From positions 338,599,075 to 338,663,074 of the forward strand of contig OU343160.1 of NCBI GenBank assembly GCA_910595825.1: a DNA stretch of 64,000 nt, read 5' to 3'. Below are positions 43,602-54,548 of the stretch, one piece after another. The notes beneath the pieces are model-generated. The model had not been told where the DNA came from, ran no database searches, and saw only the letters and a list, made by a program, of their open reading frames with translations. The translations under genes and the position numbers were made by a program. The DNA comes from Philhelius pedissequus (Eukaryota; Arthropoda; Insecta; Diptera; Syrphidae). Every line of letters starts with the position of its first letter. Within the stretch, counting starts at the first letter, position 1.

Positions 43602-44450
43602 GTGTTTTTTATATATTTATATGGTGTAAAAGTCGGAGTAACAAATGTATTTTAAAAATCATGACATGGACAGTTAATTGCAGAACAAACTACTGAATCT
43701 TGATTATTATATTTTTATTTAGTAGTCACTTAAAATAAATTAATTTAAAAAGGACATAGGTTATTTTTAATCTAAGCACTAGCACTAGGTATGAGAAAAG
43801 TCGATAGTTGGTTATAATCAGCACTCCAAATAAAGATCAGCTATATCTTGTTCGCCGATAAGATATGTGAAGGGTGTGCTTCTTTCCAACTTCCCATTTT
43901 CATTTTGCAGATTTAGTTTAGTCGATTTTGAAATTGGTTTTGATACAAAATTAGAATTGAATGTATTTTGAATAATTTAATACAGCAAATGCACAGAAAA
44001 ACCAGACACTAGAGAAAACACAAAGCCAAAGAAAAATCAAGTAAGCATTACAAGAGCTTGACTTTTTTTTTTTTATAAAAAAAATTAAATGTCAAAATTT
44101 CGCAAGCAATTAATGTGCAGGTCAATTAAATTGAGAACGAAAAGAGTGGAGAATTGTACTAAGAAATCTACTACAGCTATCCACTAAAATTACACATTTC
44201 GTCGTTCAGCAGCGTACTGGAAAACGAAAAGTAGAACGAAATTTTTCGTTCATGATTTCGTCGTGTCATTTTTGTATGGGATTTTTCGTTTCGCATCAGC
44301 AGCGTACTAGGCTTAAGACGTGTACTGCCTATTTTTCTGGGACAGAGTATAGACATATACGGCCCTATTAATAAAAAACGCTTAGTCCACCTTTATTCCA
44401 TGGACTTACAAAACCATGCAATAAGAATTAGACCATGGACTAAAATTTCA

Positions 44451-44835
44451 TATTAATAAAAAATCGAACAAAATCTACTACAATAAGTATAAACTCTACC
44501 TCTTTTTATTCTAATGTCCCTGTAAATTTTAAATGTCAATTCTTAGTCCATCACTAGACCACCGTCTTCGATGGTCTAGCGAAGGATTAAATTGGTAAAT
44601 GTCAAATAGCAGAAATTGTGTTTTTTAATATTGACTAACATTTCCTATTAATAAAAAACTCGAACAAAATCTACTACAATAAGTAACAACTATACCTCTT
44701 TTTATTCTAATGTCCCTGTAAATTTCGTTCTTAAATGTCCATTCTTAGTCCATCACTAGACCACCTTCTTCGATGGTCTAGCGAAGGATAAAGTTGGTAA
44801 ACGTCAAATAGCAGAAATTGTGTTTTTTAATAGTA
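44451..44835. repeat. Tandem duplication, two ~195-bp units
   Basis: Unit 1 (44451-44645) and unit 2 (44646-44835) both start TATTAATAAAAAA and share CTACTACAATAAGTA, TTTTTATTCTAATGTCCCTG and CGATGGTCTAGCGAAGGAT. They differ by small indels. Flanking pieces with CTTAGTCCAC occur on both sides (44385 and 44850), suggesting that the pair lies inside a larger repeat. Confidence 0.8.
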
Positions 44836-45040
44836 TTTCGCACTTAGTCCACGGAATAAGTCCTAAAGATTTCCTATTCGAAGTTTATTAATTTGGGTGA
44901 TAACGTTCTATTGCACTTTGCACATTCCAATACTTCCAATCAAGTCTCGTTCATAAATTGTTATAACTATGACAGTAAATCATACTGCAATTATGTGAAA
45001 TAGAAATCATACGTAGAATTTTGGAAATCATATATTTGTA

Positions 45041-45503
45041 CAGTGAAACCCGACTTAGCGACACGGCAAAAAATCAGAAAAAAAATTCAGTTAAGCGGAT
45101 TTTTCACGTTAAGTTCAACAGATCTCGGATAAGTTAAAAATGTATTTCACTTAAACAGGTCTGGGATAACAAAAAAAATATTTCACTAAAGCAGAGTGCG
45201 TGTTAAGAAACAATTTTTACTCTATATCGAACTTAAACAGATGAAAAAAAAACATGTATTAATTATAATTTCATTACGGTCGTAAATACTTAGCATTAAC
45301 ATATGTCATATGAATGGAAGTGGTGTTGAGGTGAACGTATAAAAAAATTAAGCAATTCAGCGTCCGTTTCATTTTTTTGTTCGATTTTTAATTTTTTACT
45401 TAGCCTAGTTGTTTTCTATAGAAAAATAGAAAACTTGAAGGGATTTTTTTTCAGTTATGTGGGTTTTTCCTTTAAACGAGTTTCACTGAAGCGGGTTTCA
45501 CTG
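45041..45503. mobile_element. pogo/Tigger-like MITE
   Basis: Ends CAGTGAAACCCGACTTAGCG (left) and CGGGTTTCACTG (right, inverted) sit between TA dinucleotides (45039-45040, 45504-45505), the target duplication of Tc1/mariner/pogo elements. The CAGTGAAACC... end is of the pogo type. Internal copies of TTCACTTAA and TTAAGC motifs recur. 463 bp, noncoding. Confidence 0.7.
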
Positions 45504-45505
45504 TA

Positions 45506-47289
45506 TGTGTTGAAAAGAATGAAATGTGCTAAAATATTACGTGTTTTTTCGATTTTTCATTACATAAATTAAGGAAATTACTTGCTATATAGACTTCCGC
45601 CTTCTAATACTCGATCATCTTTTCTTTAACAGTTGAACTTGGCTATTCTATTTTAGGTATTTTATATAGTTTTCGCTTTAGTTTTTTTTTAACTTTAGAT
45701 TTGAAATTTCTTTAATTTGAGAAATAAATAAAAAAACAACATTCCAATCGTTTCATAGTTTAATTTTTAAGCTTTGCAATGCGTAAACGGTTGCGAGCAA
45801 ACGCTCGATCACATAATTTATTGTGACATTTTCTGAAACACCAAAAACCAAATGCTTAATGGAGCATGTATCCCCACTTCATCAACAAAAAAATCAATGC
45901 AATACGTACAACAGTCAAGACATATTTCCATTTAATAGTAATTATCCGGAAATAGCCCAGAACACAACACAACCGAACAAAAAAAATAATGTCGAAATGC
46001 AACAAACCCACAATACGGCGCGGCGCGGCTGGACTTGGCGCACGAAAATCATTTCATCGGGTATATAATTTTGACTGCCTCTGCCAGTTTGGCTCTTTAT
46101 AGATCACGAGACTATTATTATGATTGTGATGATAGATAGAGGTGTGACACGCTTATGCTACACATCGTCGATACTTAAATAAATGGGTTAATTTATTTTA
46201 GTTTTTGAAGGAGACTCATTAAGTTCTCATTTTCGAGACGCAGATTCTTAAAAAAAAAAAAAAAAAATACCACAAAAACTATCATTAGTGATTTCCCTCT
46301 GATGTTTGGTATTTTGAAAATAGGCCAAACAGGGTTGCCTTTGGCCAATGAACCCTCCCACCTATATATATGTCGAAATTCATATCTACACCGAAACAAA
46401 ATACTCGTGACACAAACAAAAATAAACAAAAACAAACCCTATCCTTAACAACGTGACATTGAATTTTCTTACATAAACATACACACATACAAAAAGTCCT
46501 TTTGAAAGCTTCATAATAAATTGACCTATGGCCGCAATGACACGACACACAACAAACAAAATTGACCTTGTCCAAAATGGACTTCAATTTTAAGGTAAAA
46601 TATTTTGGATGTCTTTTGCTTATCTGGAATCTTTGTGATGAATTCTTTAAATGACGTACTGTGAGTTTCAGTTTATAATTAATTCAAGTTCGTCACGCAC
46701 AGCTACGTGTTTTGCGTAGCGGTGATGGTGAAGCTGGTCTGAAATTATATCTAGATTGATGGCGGCACAAAACAACGAAGAACTGGGACTTCACTTTGAT
46801 ATATTTCAAAGTAGTTGACTTGAATTTGAATTATGTACCTAATCAGATAGTGGCAATAGGGCAGGGCTGAGAATACTCGTAGAGGAATATAAATAACAAG
46901 TGCACGTATAGAGTGTAATAGTGAGAACAAAATAAATGCTGTTATTATACTGCATCAATGTTCTACTTAGAAAAATTTATTCAGAGTTTATTCTTATTTA
47001 TTTATCGAAAAATGGTTGTTGACCGAGGTGTTTTTACACTTTCCAAAAAAATGGTTTTCTATTCAATTGTGTTTTGTTGATGATTAAAAAATAGATAAGT
47101 AAATTGTTGAGTTGGCGAAATGAGCGTATAATTTGACCCCAATCACGAATTTTAATTGTTATTAAATATCCTAATTGTGTTCAAATGCTTTTTATTTCGC
47201 TGAAGGAAACAATTAGATGTACAGAGACTTTTACCAATCAGCTGCAAGTTTTCCTCTGTTGGTACTTATAAAGTTAATCCTTAAGCTAA
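45506..47289. other. No gene seen
   Basis: AT-rich. Small frames (45823-46068, 46193-46587) have no recognisable domains. An A run of 15 at 46252-46266. Confidence 0.35.
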
Positions 47290-47530
47290 ATACACGTTCA
47301 AAGTAATCGGTCAACGACTTGAATCTCTCACATAAGAACAACGTCAAAATCTGCCCAAATTGTGCCGCTCTTGTCAACGAAAAATGTTATCAATTTGTTG
47401 ACGAGAACGTTAACATCTGCGTTGACACACATTTTGCGATCAACGCATTGGCGGTCGGTGCGTGGTGACAGAATGAAAAATAAATTTTTTGGTGACGTCA
47501 GAGAGTCAACGTGGTGATTGATTAGTTTGA
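47290..47530. repeat. Dispersed repeat related to 51005-51215
   Basis: Shares GTTGACGAGAACGTTAACA, then TGGTGACAGA and TGGTGACGTCAGA in the same order with the stretch 51005-51215. Class unknown. Confidence 0.5.
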
Positions 47531-47639
47531 CTTTGATATTCTAGTTATAGGATATATTAGACGGTGATGGATCCACTATGCCACTCAAGGTATAGAGAAG
47601 GAAAGGTATACGGAAAAAAAGGAAAGGAGTGACTGAAAC

Positions 47640-48115
47640 TTACCTACATACATAGGTGTGGGCAATGACTCCCTGGACCAACCAGAATTTCAGGATATTC
47701 CTTAGTGACAGTGATGAGATGTCGGCCAGATCATCGAAAAAGTATTCTCGAAGTGCTGCGATTTTTAGGACCTGCTAGGCTGGGACATTCACAATGAAAA
47801 TGAGAAGAGCCTTTTGGGCACCATATCTACACAAGACAGGTGTGCTGATGCACATTCTGATCATGTTGGTTCCCATTGAGCTGTGATCGGTTAGGATTCC
47901 AACCAAAGGGGTATAATTGAGGACTACTGTTGCTGACTACCAGTCATTAATAGCTTTGAAAAACATGTCGTGAATTCTGTTATTTTCTTGCCCCCCGTGA
48001 CAAAAGTATCTGAGGATTCGGCTTGGCTCGAATCAAGAGATGGTCCGGTCTTTTGGTCAATTAATCAGACTTAACATTCCCTTATACATCACGATGTACT
48101 GGGAACCATACGTAA
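47640..48115 (-). pseudogene. Decayed LINE 3' region (RNase H and C-terminus)
   Basis: On the reverse strand, a degenerate RNase H motif (VWFPVHRDV, corresponding to VWVPGHRDI) lies near 48085-48110. A piece reading HFHCECPSLAGP lies near 47780-47815, matching PCECPSLA in the fragment at 20440-21030. Many stops. It belongs to the same or a related I-group family. Confidence 0.6.
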
Positions 48116-48334
48116 CTGTGCTTATTTCTAGCCCTGAGATGTCTTAACTCATTGCGTCATCGGTCCACCAGTTTTGACTTTGTGCCTGGATATCTATAGA
48201 TGAATATTGACGATCTCACATGTTGCAAGAATCATCAGAGGCTCTCTGAACTTTAGTTATGGTTTTTGGAATTTTTGTCCAAACCTGGCCAACAAACCAG
48301 ATATCCGTGTGTCAAAATTGAACTAATTATCTCT

Positions 48335-48535
48335 TATCCGGGATCCGAAACACTAGATTCTCGATTTTGTATGTGATTATTTTTTTTTGTAAGAATGGCC
48401 GACATCACATTAATTTCTAGTTTGACATTTAATGGGTGGGAGTGTGTGTGTGTGATTCTGGATTTGATTCTGACCTTAAAACCAGAATAGAATTTGTTTT
48501 TTGCAGGAGAAGAACTGTCATTTGTACCAATAAAG
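48335..48535 (+). repeat. TIR family C, diverged partial copy
   Basis: Has TCCGGGATCC near 48337, then GATTCTGG/TTTGATTCTGACC and AGAAGAACTGTCATTTG in the same order as 13790-14055. Ends not found. The neighbouring 48536-49128 holds nothing recognised. Confidence 0.45.
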
Positions 48536-49128
48536 TTTTCTTGTAAAAAAGGCTTATAAAATAACAAATTTCAATTTATTGCAAGAATAAGCCCTAAAAT
48601 TCGATGCAGATTGGAAGTGACAGCTTATGTACTAATTTTCTTTAATTCATTTGAGAGTCTTCATAATTTTTCTAAAGAAATTTCTTGTACTAAAATTGAA
48701 ATGTCTTGTACTAAAATTCGCAGCCAGCCTTGACAAATACATTAACATCTCGTGAGCGATTTCTTCTGTAAGAGGCTGCCTAAAATGTAATGTACGGAAA
48801 CAGGATTTAACAATTTTTCGTAGAAATTCGTAGATTTTGCAGTTTTAGGGAGTGCAAATACATTCCTTATTATTCTCAGATTTGTTAAACCTTTGAACTT
48901 AAATATATATATATAGTACATATGGCTCGCAATACAACTAACTGGACGGTTTTATTGAAAATATTGCCTTCCGTAGTTACGCAATTTATCCGGACTATCT
49001 CTTTCGGAGATAGCACATGTACATGTTTCGATTAGTTCGGAAGTAGTATAGTAATAATCTATTTGAGTAATTCCTTAGTTATACATTGAACCGTGCTTTT
49101 TTTAGTTTCACCCGACATAGCGGAATTA

Positions 49129-49602
49129 TGCCTGATTTACACGACTGCCAAGATCGCAGTATTTACTGCCAAAATACTGCTGTCATTAATTTAATTAGCA
49201 CCACTTGTTTACACGAAGCTAAACTAATGGCAGATAAAAATACTGCCAACTGGCAGTAAAGAATGAGCAAGTTCATTCTATATTGCAAATTGTCATTATT
49301 TGAAAATTGTTGTCAGTACTGAATTTACACGATTACCGATCTCACACGCCGCGAACTACTTCGTCGATCTATAGTGTCAGCACGGTTTTTTGGATGTGTG
49401 AAAAGAAACTGTGTCGATACAGCAGTTCGATTTCTGGAGATTGAAGTGGTAATGTCGGCATGGCGTGTAAAAGGATCGAACTAGTACACCGGCACAATAT
49501 CTGTTTTGGTTTTGTTTTTTCCAACATTTACACGACAAAAAAAAAATAATGCCGAGATTTTGACAGTAATACTGCCAATTTGGCAGTCGTGTAAATCCGG
49601 CA
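49129..49602. mobile_element. TIR element with GATTTACACGACTGCCAA ends
   Basis: Inverted ends TGCC(T/G)GATTTACACGAC and TGCCAA enclose 474 bp. TTA flanks both ends (49126-49128, 49603-49605), a 3-bp duplication of the PIF/Harbinger kind. Subterminal ACTGCCA/TGGCAGT motifs recur at least eight times in both orientations. Confidence 0.7.
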
Positions 49603-49605
49603 TTA

Positions 49606-51004
49606 ATTTTGCCTTACATTCAAAACAATTCAGTGAGAGGAGATTATTACACTAGATAATTGACCCTATTGCGATTGTCAATTATCAATTTGATAAATGA
49701 TAAATACTGAAATATGGTTTTAAAATCTCAATTAAAAAAAAAAACTGGACTGAACCTTCATTGGTAGTTATCGATTATCTTGAAAATCACAAAATTCTTA
49801 TTAATTATGTTGTTTAATATTAAATATGTATCAGTATTTATCAACTATCAACTTACAATTATTGACAATCACAATAAGGGTGAACATATTTTCAAAATAG
49901 ATACCCCCCATTGTTTTGATTTGAATTTATTATATTTAAGAACCCAAACAAAAAGGCATCGCTCTCATACTCTTCGTAGACGAAGAATATAAACAAAAAC
50001 AACATACAAAAACTCTAGAAACGCAATAAGTCCGCATGTTTCATTCTCGTTTAGTCACAATAATATCTTTCCAACACGCATATTTTTTGTTGCATAACCA
50101 TAACGCAGAGATTTAATATCGTAACTTCAAATAAACTTTCCATTAAGCAGACGTTTTGTTATTATTTTCGTTTTGCTATGGAGCTTTCAAGCCTGTTTTT
50201 TCTGTTTCAATAAAAAAGAAAAAATTCTAAGAAATACTACATTCTGGAGCAATCACATGGCCTTTCCTAACCTTGGCCCACCAAATCGGCGAGGAAAAAA
50301 ATAATTCAAGGCATAAATGTGTAGATACCCGCACTCAACCCAAGGCCCAACCCAGTTTGCCAAAGTATTTACGTCGTCGCACGATAAGCACCCTTTTGTA
50401 TATACAATGAATGTATCCATACATAATGTATGTTGTACATATGTATGTAAATAAAGCATAACTTAAGCAATTCTAGTGCGATAGTGCCTACACATATTTT
50501 GAAATGTAGAACCCCAACGCAAGGGCTTCATATCGTATATTGGTTGTTTGTCTTTTTCCATAAAGGCTTTTCCTCTTTGAGGAGTTCTTGTGTATTTTAT
50601 CATTTCAGAGGTCGAGATTCTTATAGTTCATGCTTTTTTTTAAATTAAAAAATATTATACAAAATGAACCTTCAAAGTAGACGTATAAGTAGGGAAGAGA
50701 CTTAAGAAATATTGAAGACATAATGGCGGTAGGTTATCCTAAGGCCTGTAGCAGGTGTTAAATAACAAAAATTAGAAATAATAAGATGTAACACAATTTT
50801 TTCTAAGACGGCATCATTTTTCTTTTATATGAAAAAGGAAAGACATTTTTATTTACATTAGTAAATAAAAGTTACATGGTCATGGATTCACTTCTGGGTT
50901 ACTGGAGAAAAATCGGAAAAAAAACAATTCACAAATTTTATAGATTCGCAAATATTAGAAGGATACAATATTTGCCTACATTAGAGTTATTAATATTAGT
51001 ACTA
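49606..51004. other. No gene seen
   Basis: AT-rich, nothing recognised; the 68-codon reverse frame at 50253-50459 has no motif. Confidence 0.35.
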
Positions 51005-51215
51005 CTAGGTCAACGTAATCGCTGATCGCGTTGACTCTGTGACGTAAAAATGGCGTCGAAATCTGTTCTTTTTGCGTCAGTTTCACGTCTTGTGATTTTC
51101 AACAAAAAAATGTTTTGATGTGTTGACGAGAACGTTAACACTTGCATTTTTCGATTAATCCATTGACGGTGTGGTGACAGAGTGACAATACATTGTGTGG
51201 TGACGTCAGAAAATA
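51005..51215. repeat. Dispersed repeat related to 47290-47530
   Basis: See the entry at 47290: shared TGTTGACGAGAACGTTAACA, GTGGTGACAGAGTGA and GTGGTGACGTCAGA. 51216-52012 holds nothing recognised. Confidence 0.5.
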
Positions 51216-52012
51216 AATAGATTCTGCTTCATAATCTGAACAAGGAAATAACGTCTTTTGATGACCGTTTAAAGCATTAGCCAATATGGAAGGGGCATAA
51301 CATGAATGAATGAAATGAAAGGAATTTAAGATGAAAACGATAAATTTATGTAGTATCAAGAATCGATGTCTTGTGAGAAATTTGTGCCCGGTGAAGTTGG
51401 AATGTCGGAATGACTACAAAATTGTAGGTCCGGCACTAATGTATGCCATTTTTCAATATGAAATCAAACGGCTCGCGGCTAGGTCTTACTTTGTGTTCAC
51501 GGTAAAATATAAATATGATTTCAGTACTATATTCTATTTTTCGTTCATAGTTTGATTTTGAAATACATCTGTTTAAATTCGATGAAAAAATTAATGACAA
51601 TGACTAAGCAACAACATAAAGTTTTCTTGTTGAGGAAAAAATACGGGTTAAAAAACACAATAATTATGGTATGTATATCGTTTCATTAGTAGCATTCATT
51701 TCACTGAGTACATAAGATATTTCATTTCGTTTGCATGCAGCTTCATCTCCCTTGCACATTCTCAGAAAAAGATAGCTGTACTAATCACTAGTATCACCTT
51801 GCATACGATACACAACAAACGAAAATAACACATTTGTAAATGGTGGCGTCTTCAAAAGATTCACTTAACCTACAAGAGATTAACGTCCGGTGAAAACCCT
51901 AATATAAAACTATTTTCGTGTTAAAGTCCAGCTGAACACGCCCAAAAGACTTCACAAAACAAAGCAATCATTGGGGGCTTGTAAATGCCAAAATGTCGTA
52001 TGGACTTATCGC

Positions 52013-52295
52013 CGTTTTTATTTGGAAATCCAGAATCTCTCTCCGAATATTTTTTTTTAGTTCTGACGATTCTGAAGTTTAGTGTTATTATAGGTAAGTA
52101 TATGTGGAAATAATTGATATGTGAAATAATCAAAAATAATCGTTGTTCCACAATTATGATACACAAAATGACAACAACTGTGAGTGCTTTTGCTTCCGAT
52201 TCTGATTTTAAATCCAGAAGCTTATTTCTCTACTTTTCAGAATCAGAACTGTCATTTTTTCCACGATAAACATTTTCAGAAGAGTCCGTCAAAAT
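52013..52295 (+). repeat. TIR family C, copy lacking the right end
   Basis: Starts with the CGTTTTTATTTGG end, then TCTGACGATTCTGAA, GATTCTGATTTTAAATCCAG and TTTTCAGAA...CTGTCATTTTTTCC as in 13763-14114. The right terminal repeat is lost after AGAAGAGTCCG. Confidence 0.65.
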
Positions 52296-53764
52296 TAAAC
52301 TGACATTAGTATGATGCTAAAAAAATATCAAATATGCTTTCTTTCGATGACGAACTGGTTAATTTTTTTTAGTATCACACTAAACATGCAAATAATTTAA
52401 AGGAGTTGGTATGATATAAAACCAGGTTTTTCCGTACTAAACCTATTTTTTTAAATAAACTGCAAGCGAACACGTCTAAACGAGTGACAGTTCGTGCAGC
52501 GGAATCTTTGTATACAAAACCTAGAAATATATAAGCGGAATTAAACAACCATAACTTTTTTAATATTTATATGGAAAGCATTGTGCTAATAATTACATTA
52601 CATATACCTATCTTTTCTTATTTTTGGTTAATGTAACGAGTTTTTTGTAGATAAATTAAATTAATTAAACATTCCGATGACAAAACCGTATTTAATATAA
52701 TAAAGAAATAAAAACTGGACGTATTGAATAAGTTATAAGGACATCATAAAACATTAGGGAGAATGTTCTTAGTTTGGTTTGAATGAGAAATAAAAAGTTC
52801 AATTTTACATGCCAGTGTTATTAATAATTCTTATGAGCAAGTTTGCAATATAACGACATAAGTCCGATTCTTCTAAAGTTAGATATATGTATGTACTTAC
52901 AAAAATTTCATCATGTTACGAAGGCTTTGTAGAAATCAACTGCCGCTAGATCCTTTTTGTTTTAAAAATATTTATTAAGGACTAAAAGTATTCTTATATC
53001 TAATTTGTCTTTTAAAACGACAGTTTCAGAAGAATAATATGAGTAAAAGCTTTAAAAAAACAGATTTTCCAGCATGCACTATGAAGCTTTATTATCTCTT
53101 TACTTGGTACTGCTCAAAATTGTGTTTTTATAATACACAAACTATCAAACACTCCAAAACGAAAATTGTAAATTAACATAAAAGCTCACATCTGCTAGAC
53201 TCCACAATGCTTTTGCATTTAAAACAAAAAAAAACAACATAGTGCTGCAGCTTAGTAGCCAGTGTTACCAATTGTATTTTACAATATTGAAATGGTTGGG
53301 TCTTGAAGTACCAAATTAAACCTGAGTTCGGTCTGCTGAGCAAATTCTGGGATAAATTAGGGTTTTTTCTGTGATTAGTTGAGTTAGCGAATAAGCTCTA
53401 AAAGTCACATGACTTCTGTAGCATGTGGATTCTAGTTTTATATGCAATTGGATTTTTTTTTTAAATAAAACTTAAAGGAACTCAAATTTATTTTACAGTC
53501 TACATAAAAATAGAAAATGGGCAACATTTAGGTTGTGCATTGAGGCGAATTCGTCCAAATCACACGCACTTCGGACTTAAATTTAAACAATTCATCAGTT
53601 TTAATTATTAAGAATGGCATAAAAATGTCATCACCAACACAAACATTGGCGGCTCTTGGATGATTTTGAGAAACGAAAAAGTTTAACCAACTAGGGTAGA
53701 GTAAGCCCCTTTTGTGCGCGCTCAAACTTCATTTGATATGAGTTTTGTTCTGTTTTTTTTTTTA
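52296..53764. other. No gene seen
   Basis: AT-rich; TTAGTAT(C)A(C)TA-type phrases recall the sequence at 54760-55090. A diverged repeat follows at 53765-53870 (partner 2665-2760). Confidence 0.35.
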
Positions 53765-53935
53765 CAGCTGTCAGCCAAACTATCTTAATTGTTCACAAAT
53801 ATATTCGGATAGATTAGTATCCCAGATAATTTTTCTAATAAGTTAGTGAGCGCCCCCCTTTTTCTTATTTTCCTTATTTTCGGGGTTAGGAAAACATTAT
53901 ATTATGAATAAAAATTCTGTGTGCCAATCGGATTG

Positions 53936-54160
53936 GGGGTGGCCGTGGCACGATAGTTGTGTGCTCGGCTGTCAACCTCGTGCTCGCAGGTTCCTTTCCT
54001 GCCGTCTATGTCTTCTTATATTCCATTAAAAACCAATTCTAAAAATTGTCATGAGTTGCTGGTTTACTCATTACATGCTGTTCAGGCATAACACTAACAA
54101 CATGTGATTGAGTAAACTACTAATAAATATGACAACGAAATAAAATAAAATAATGCGAAT
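53936..54160 (+). mobile_element. tRNA-derived SINE, second family
   Basis: The head GGCCGTGGCACGATAGTTGT resembles a tRNA 5' half with box A. GCTCGCAGGTTCCTTTCC carries a box B-like GGTTC at about 53988. A body of 100 bp or so and an AAATAAAATAAAATAA tail follow. Confidence 0.6.
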
Positions 54161-54204
54161 TATAAGAGACATAAATAAATAAGACACGGTAATTTTCTCC
54201 GCAT

Positions 54205-54385
54205 TAGTTCAGCCGCCATCCCTGGAGATAAAATCTGAGACAACAACCACCATCTGAATACGTCGCGCCATACATCTTTCTATCCTTCTTTCTCTTATGT
54301 CACCGGATGCCGCTCTGTGTTTAAAAACATATAAAGGGTATTCATAATCCCTTGAGTGCTTGCAAAATTATAAAAAAAAAAAAAA
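54205..54385 (+). mobile_element. Short poly(A)-tailed retroelement, copy 2
   Basis: Same sequence as the reverse strand of 19025-19215: GGAGATAAAATCTGA to GGTATTCATAATCCCTTGAG, then an A tail at 54371-54386. Confidence 0.6.
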
Positions 54386-54405
54386 ATCAGAATTATTGGT
54401 GCAGT

Positions 54406-54548
54406 GGCATAATTCAACGGGAATTAACTCCACATGGAAAATAACTTCCTGCCTATTGGGAAACAACTTCACTCGAAAAAAGTTAATTTATTTTCCACCC
54501 GATTTGAAATTATTTTCCATGTGAAGTTAATTTCCGTGAAGTTATGCC
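54406..54548. mobile_element. 143-bp hairpin element
   Basis: GGCATAATTCAACGGGAATTA then CTCCACATGGAAAATAA is mirrored by TTATTTTCCATGTGAAG and TTAATTTCCGTGAAG/TTATGCC. Arms are about 45 bp with few mismatches; the structure is a MITE or hairpin. A 90-codon frame over it is a by-product. Confidence 0.65.

Larger units (their letters stand above)
41793..44313. mobile_element. 2.5-kb TIR element, family G
   Basis: Ends are perfect inverted copies of AGCCTAGTACGCTGCTGATG, extending to CGAAACGAAA. TAA flanks both sides (41790-41792, 44314-44316), a plausible 3-bp target duplication as in PIF/Harbinger elements. No transposase is recognised. The interior holds the inverted-repeat cluster at 42353-42825 and the small ORF at 43392. 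It is possible that the two ends belong to separate insertions; a solo end exists at 18829. Confidence 0.6.

Noticed and set aside
46050..46090. A promoter at GGGTATATAATTTTGACTGCC
   Set aside because: TATA-like sequence is frequent in this AT-rich DNA, and no reading frame or exon follows it.
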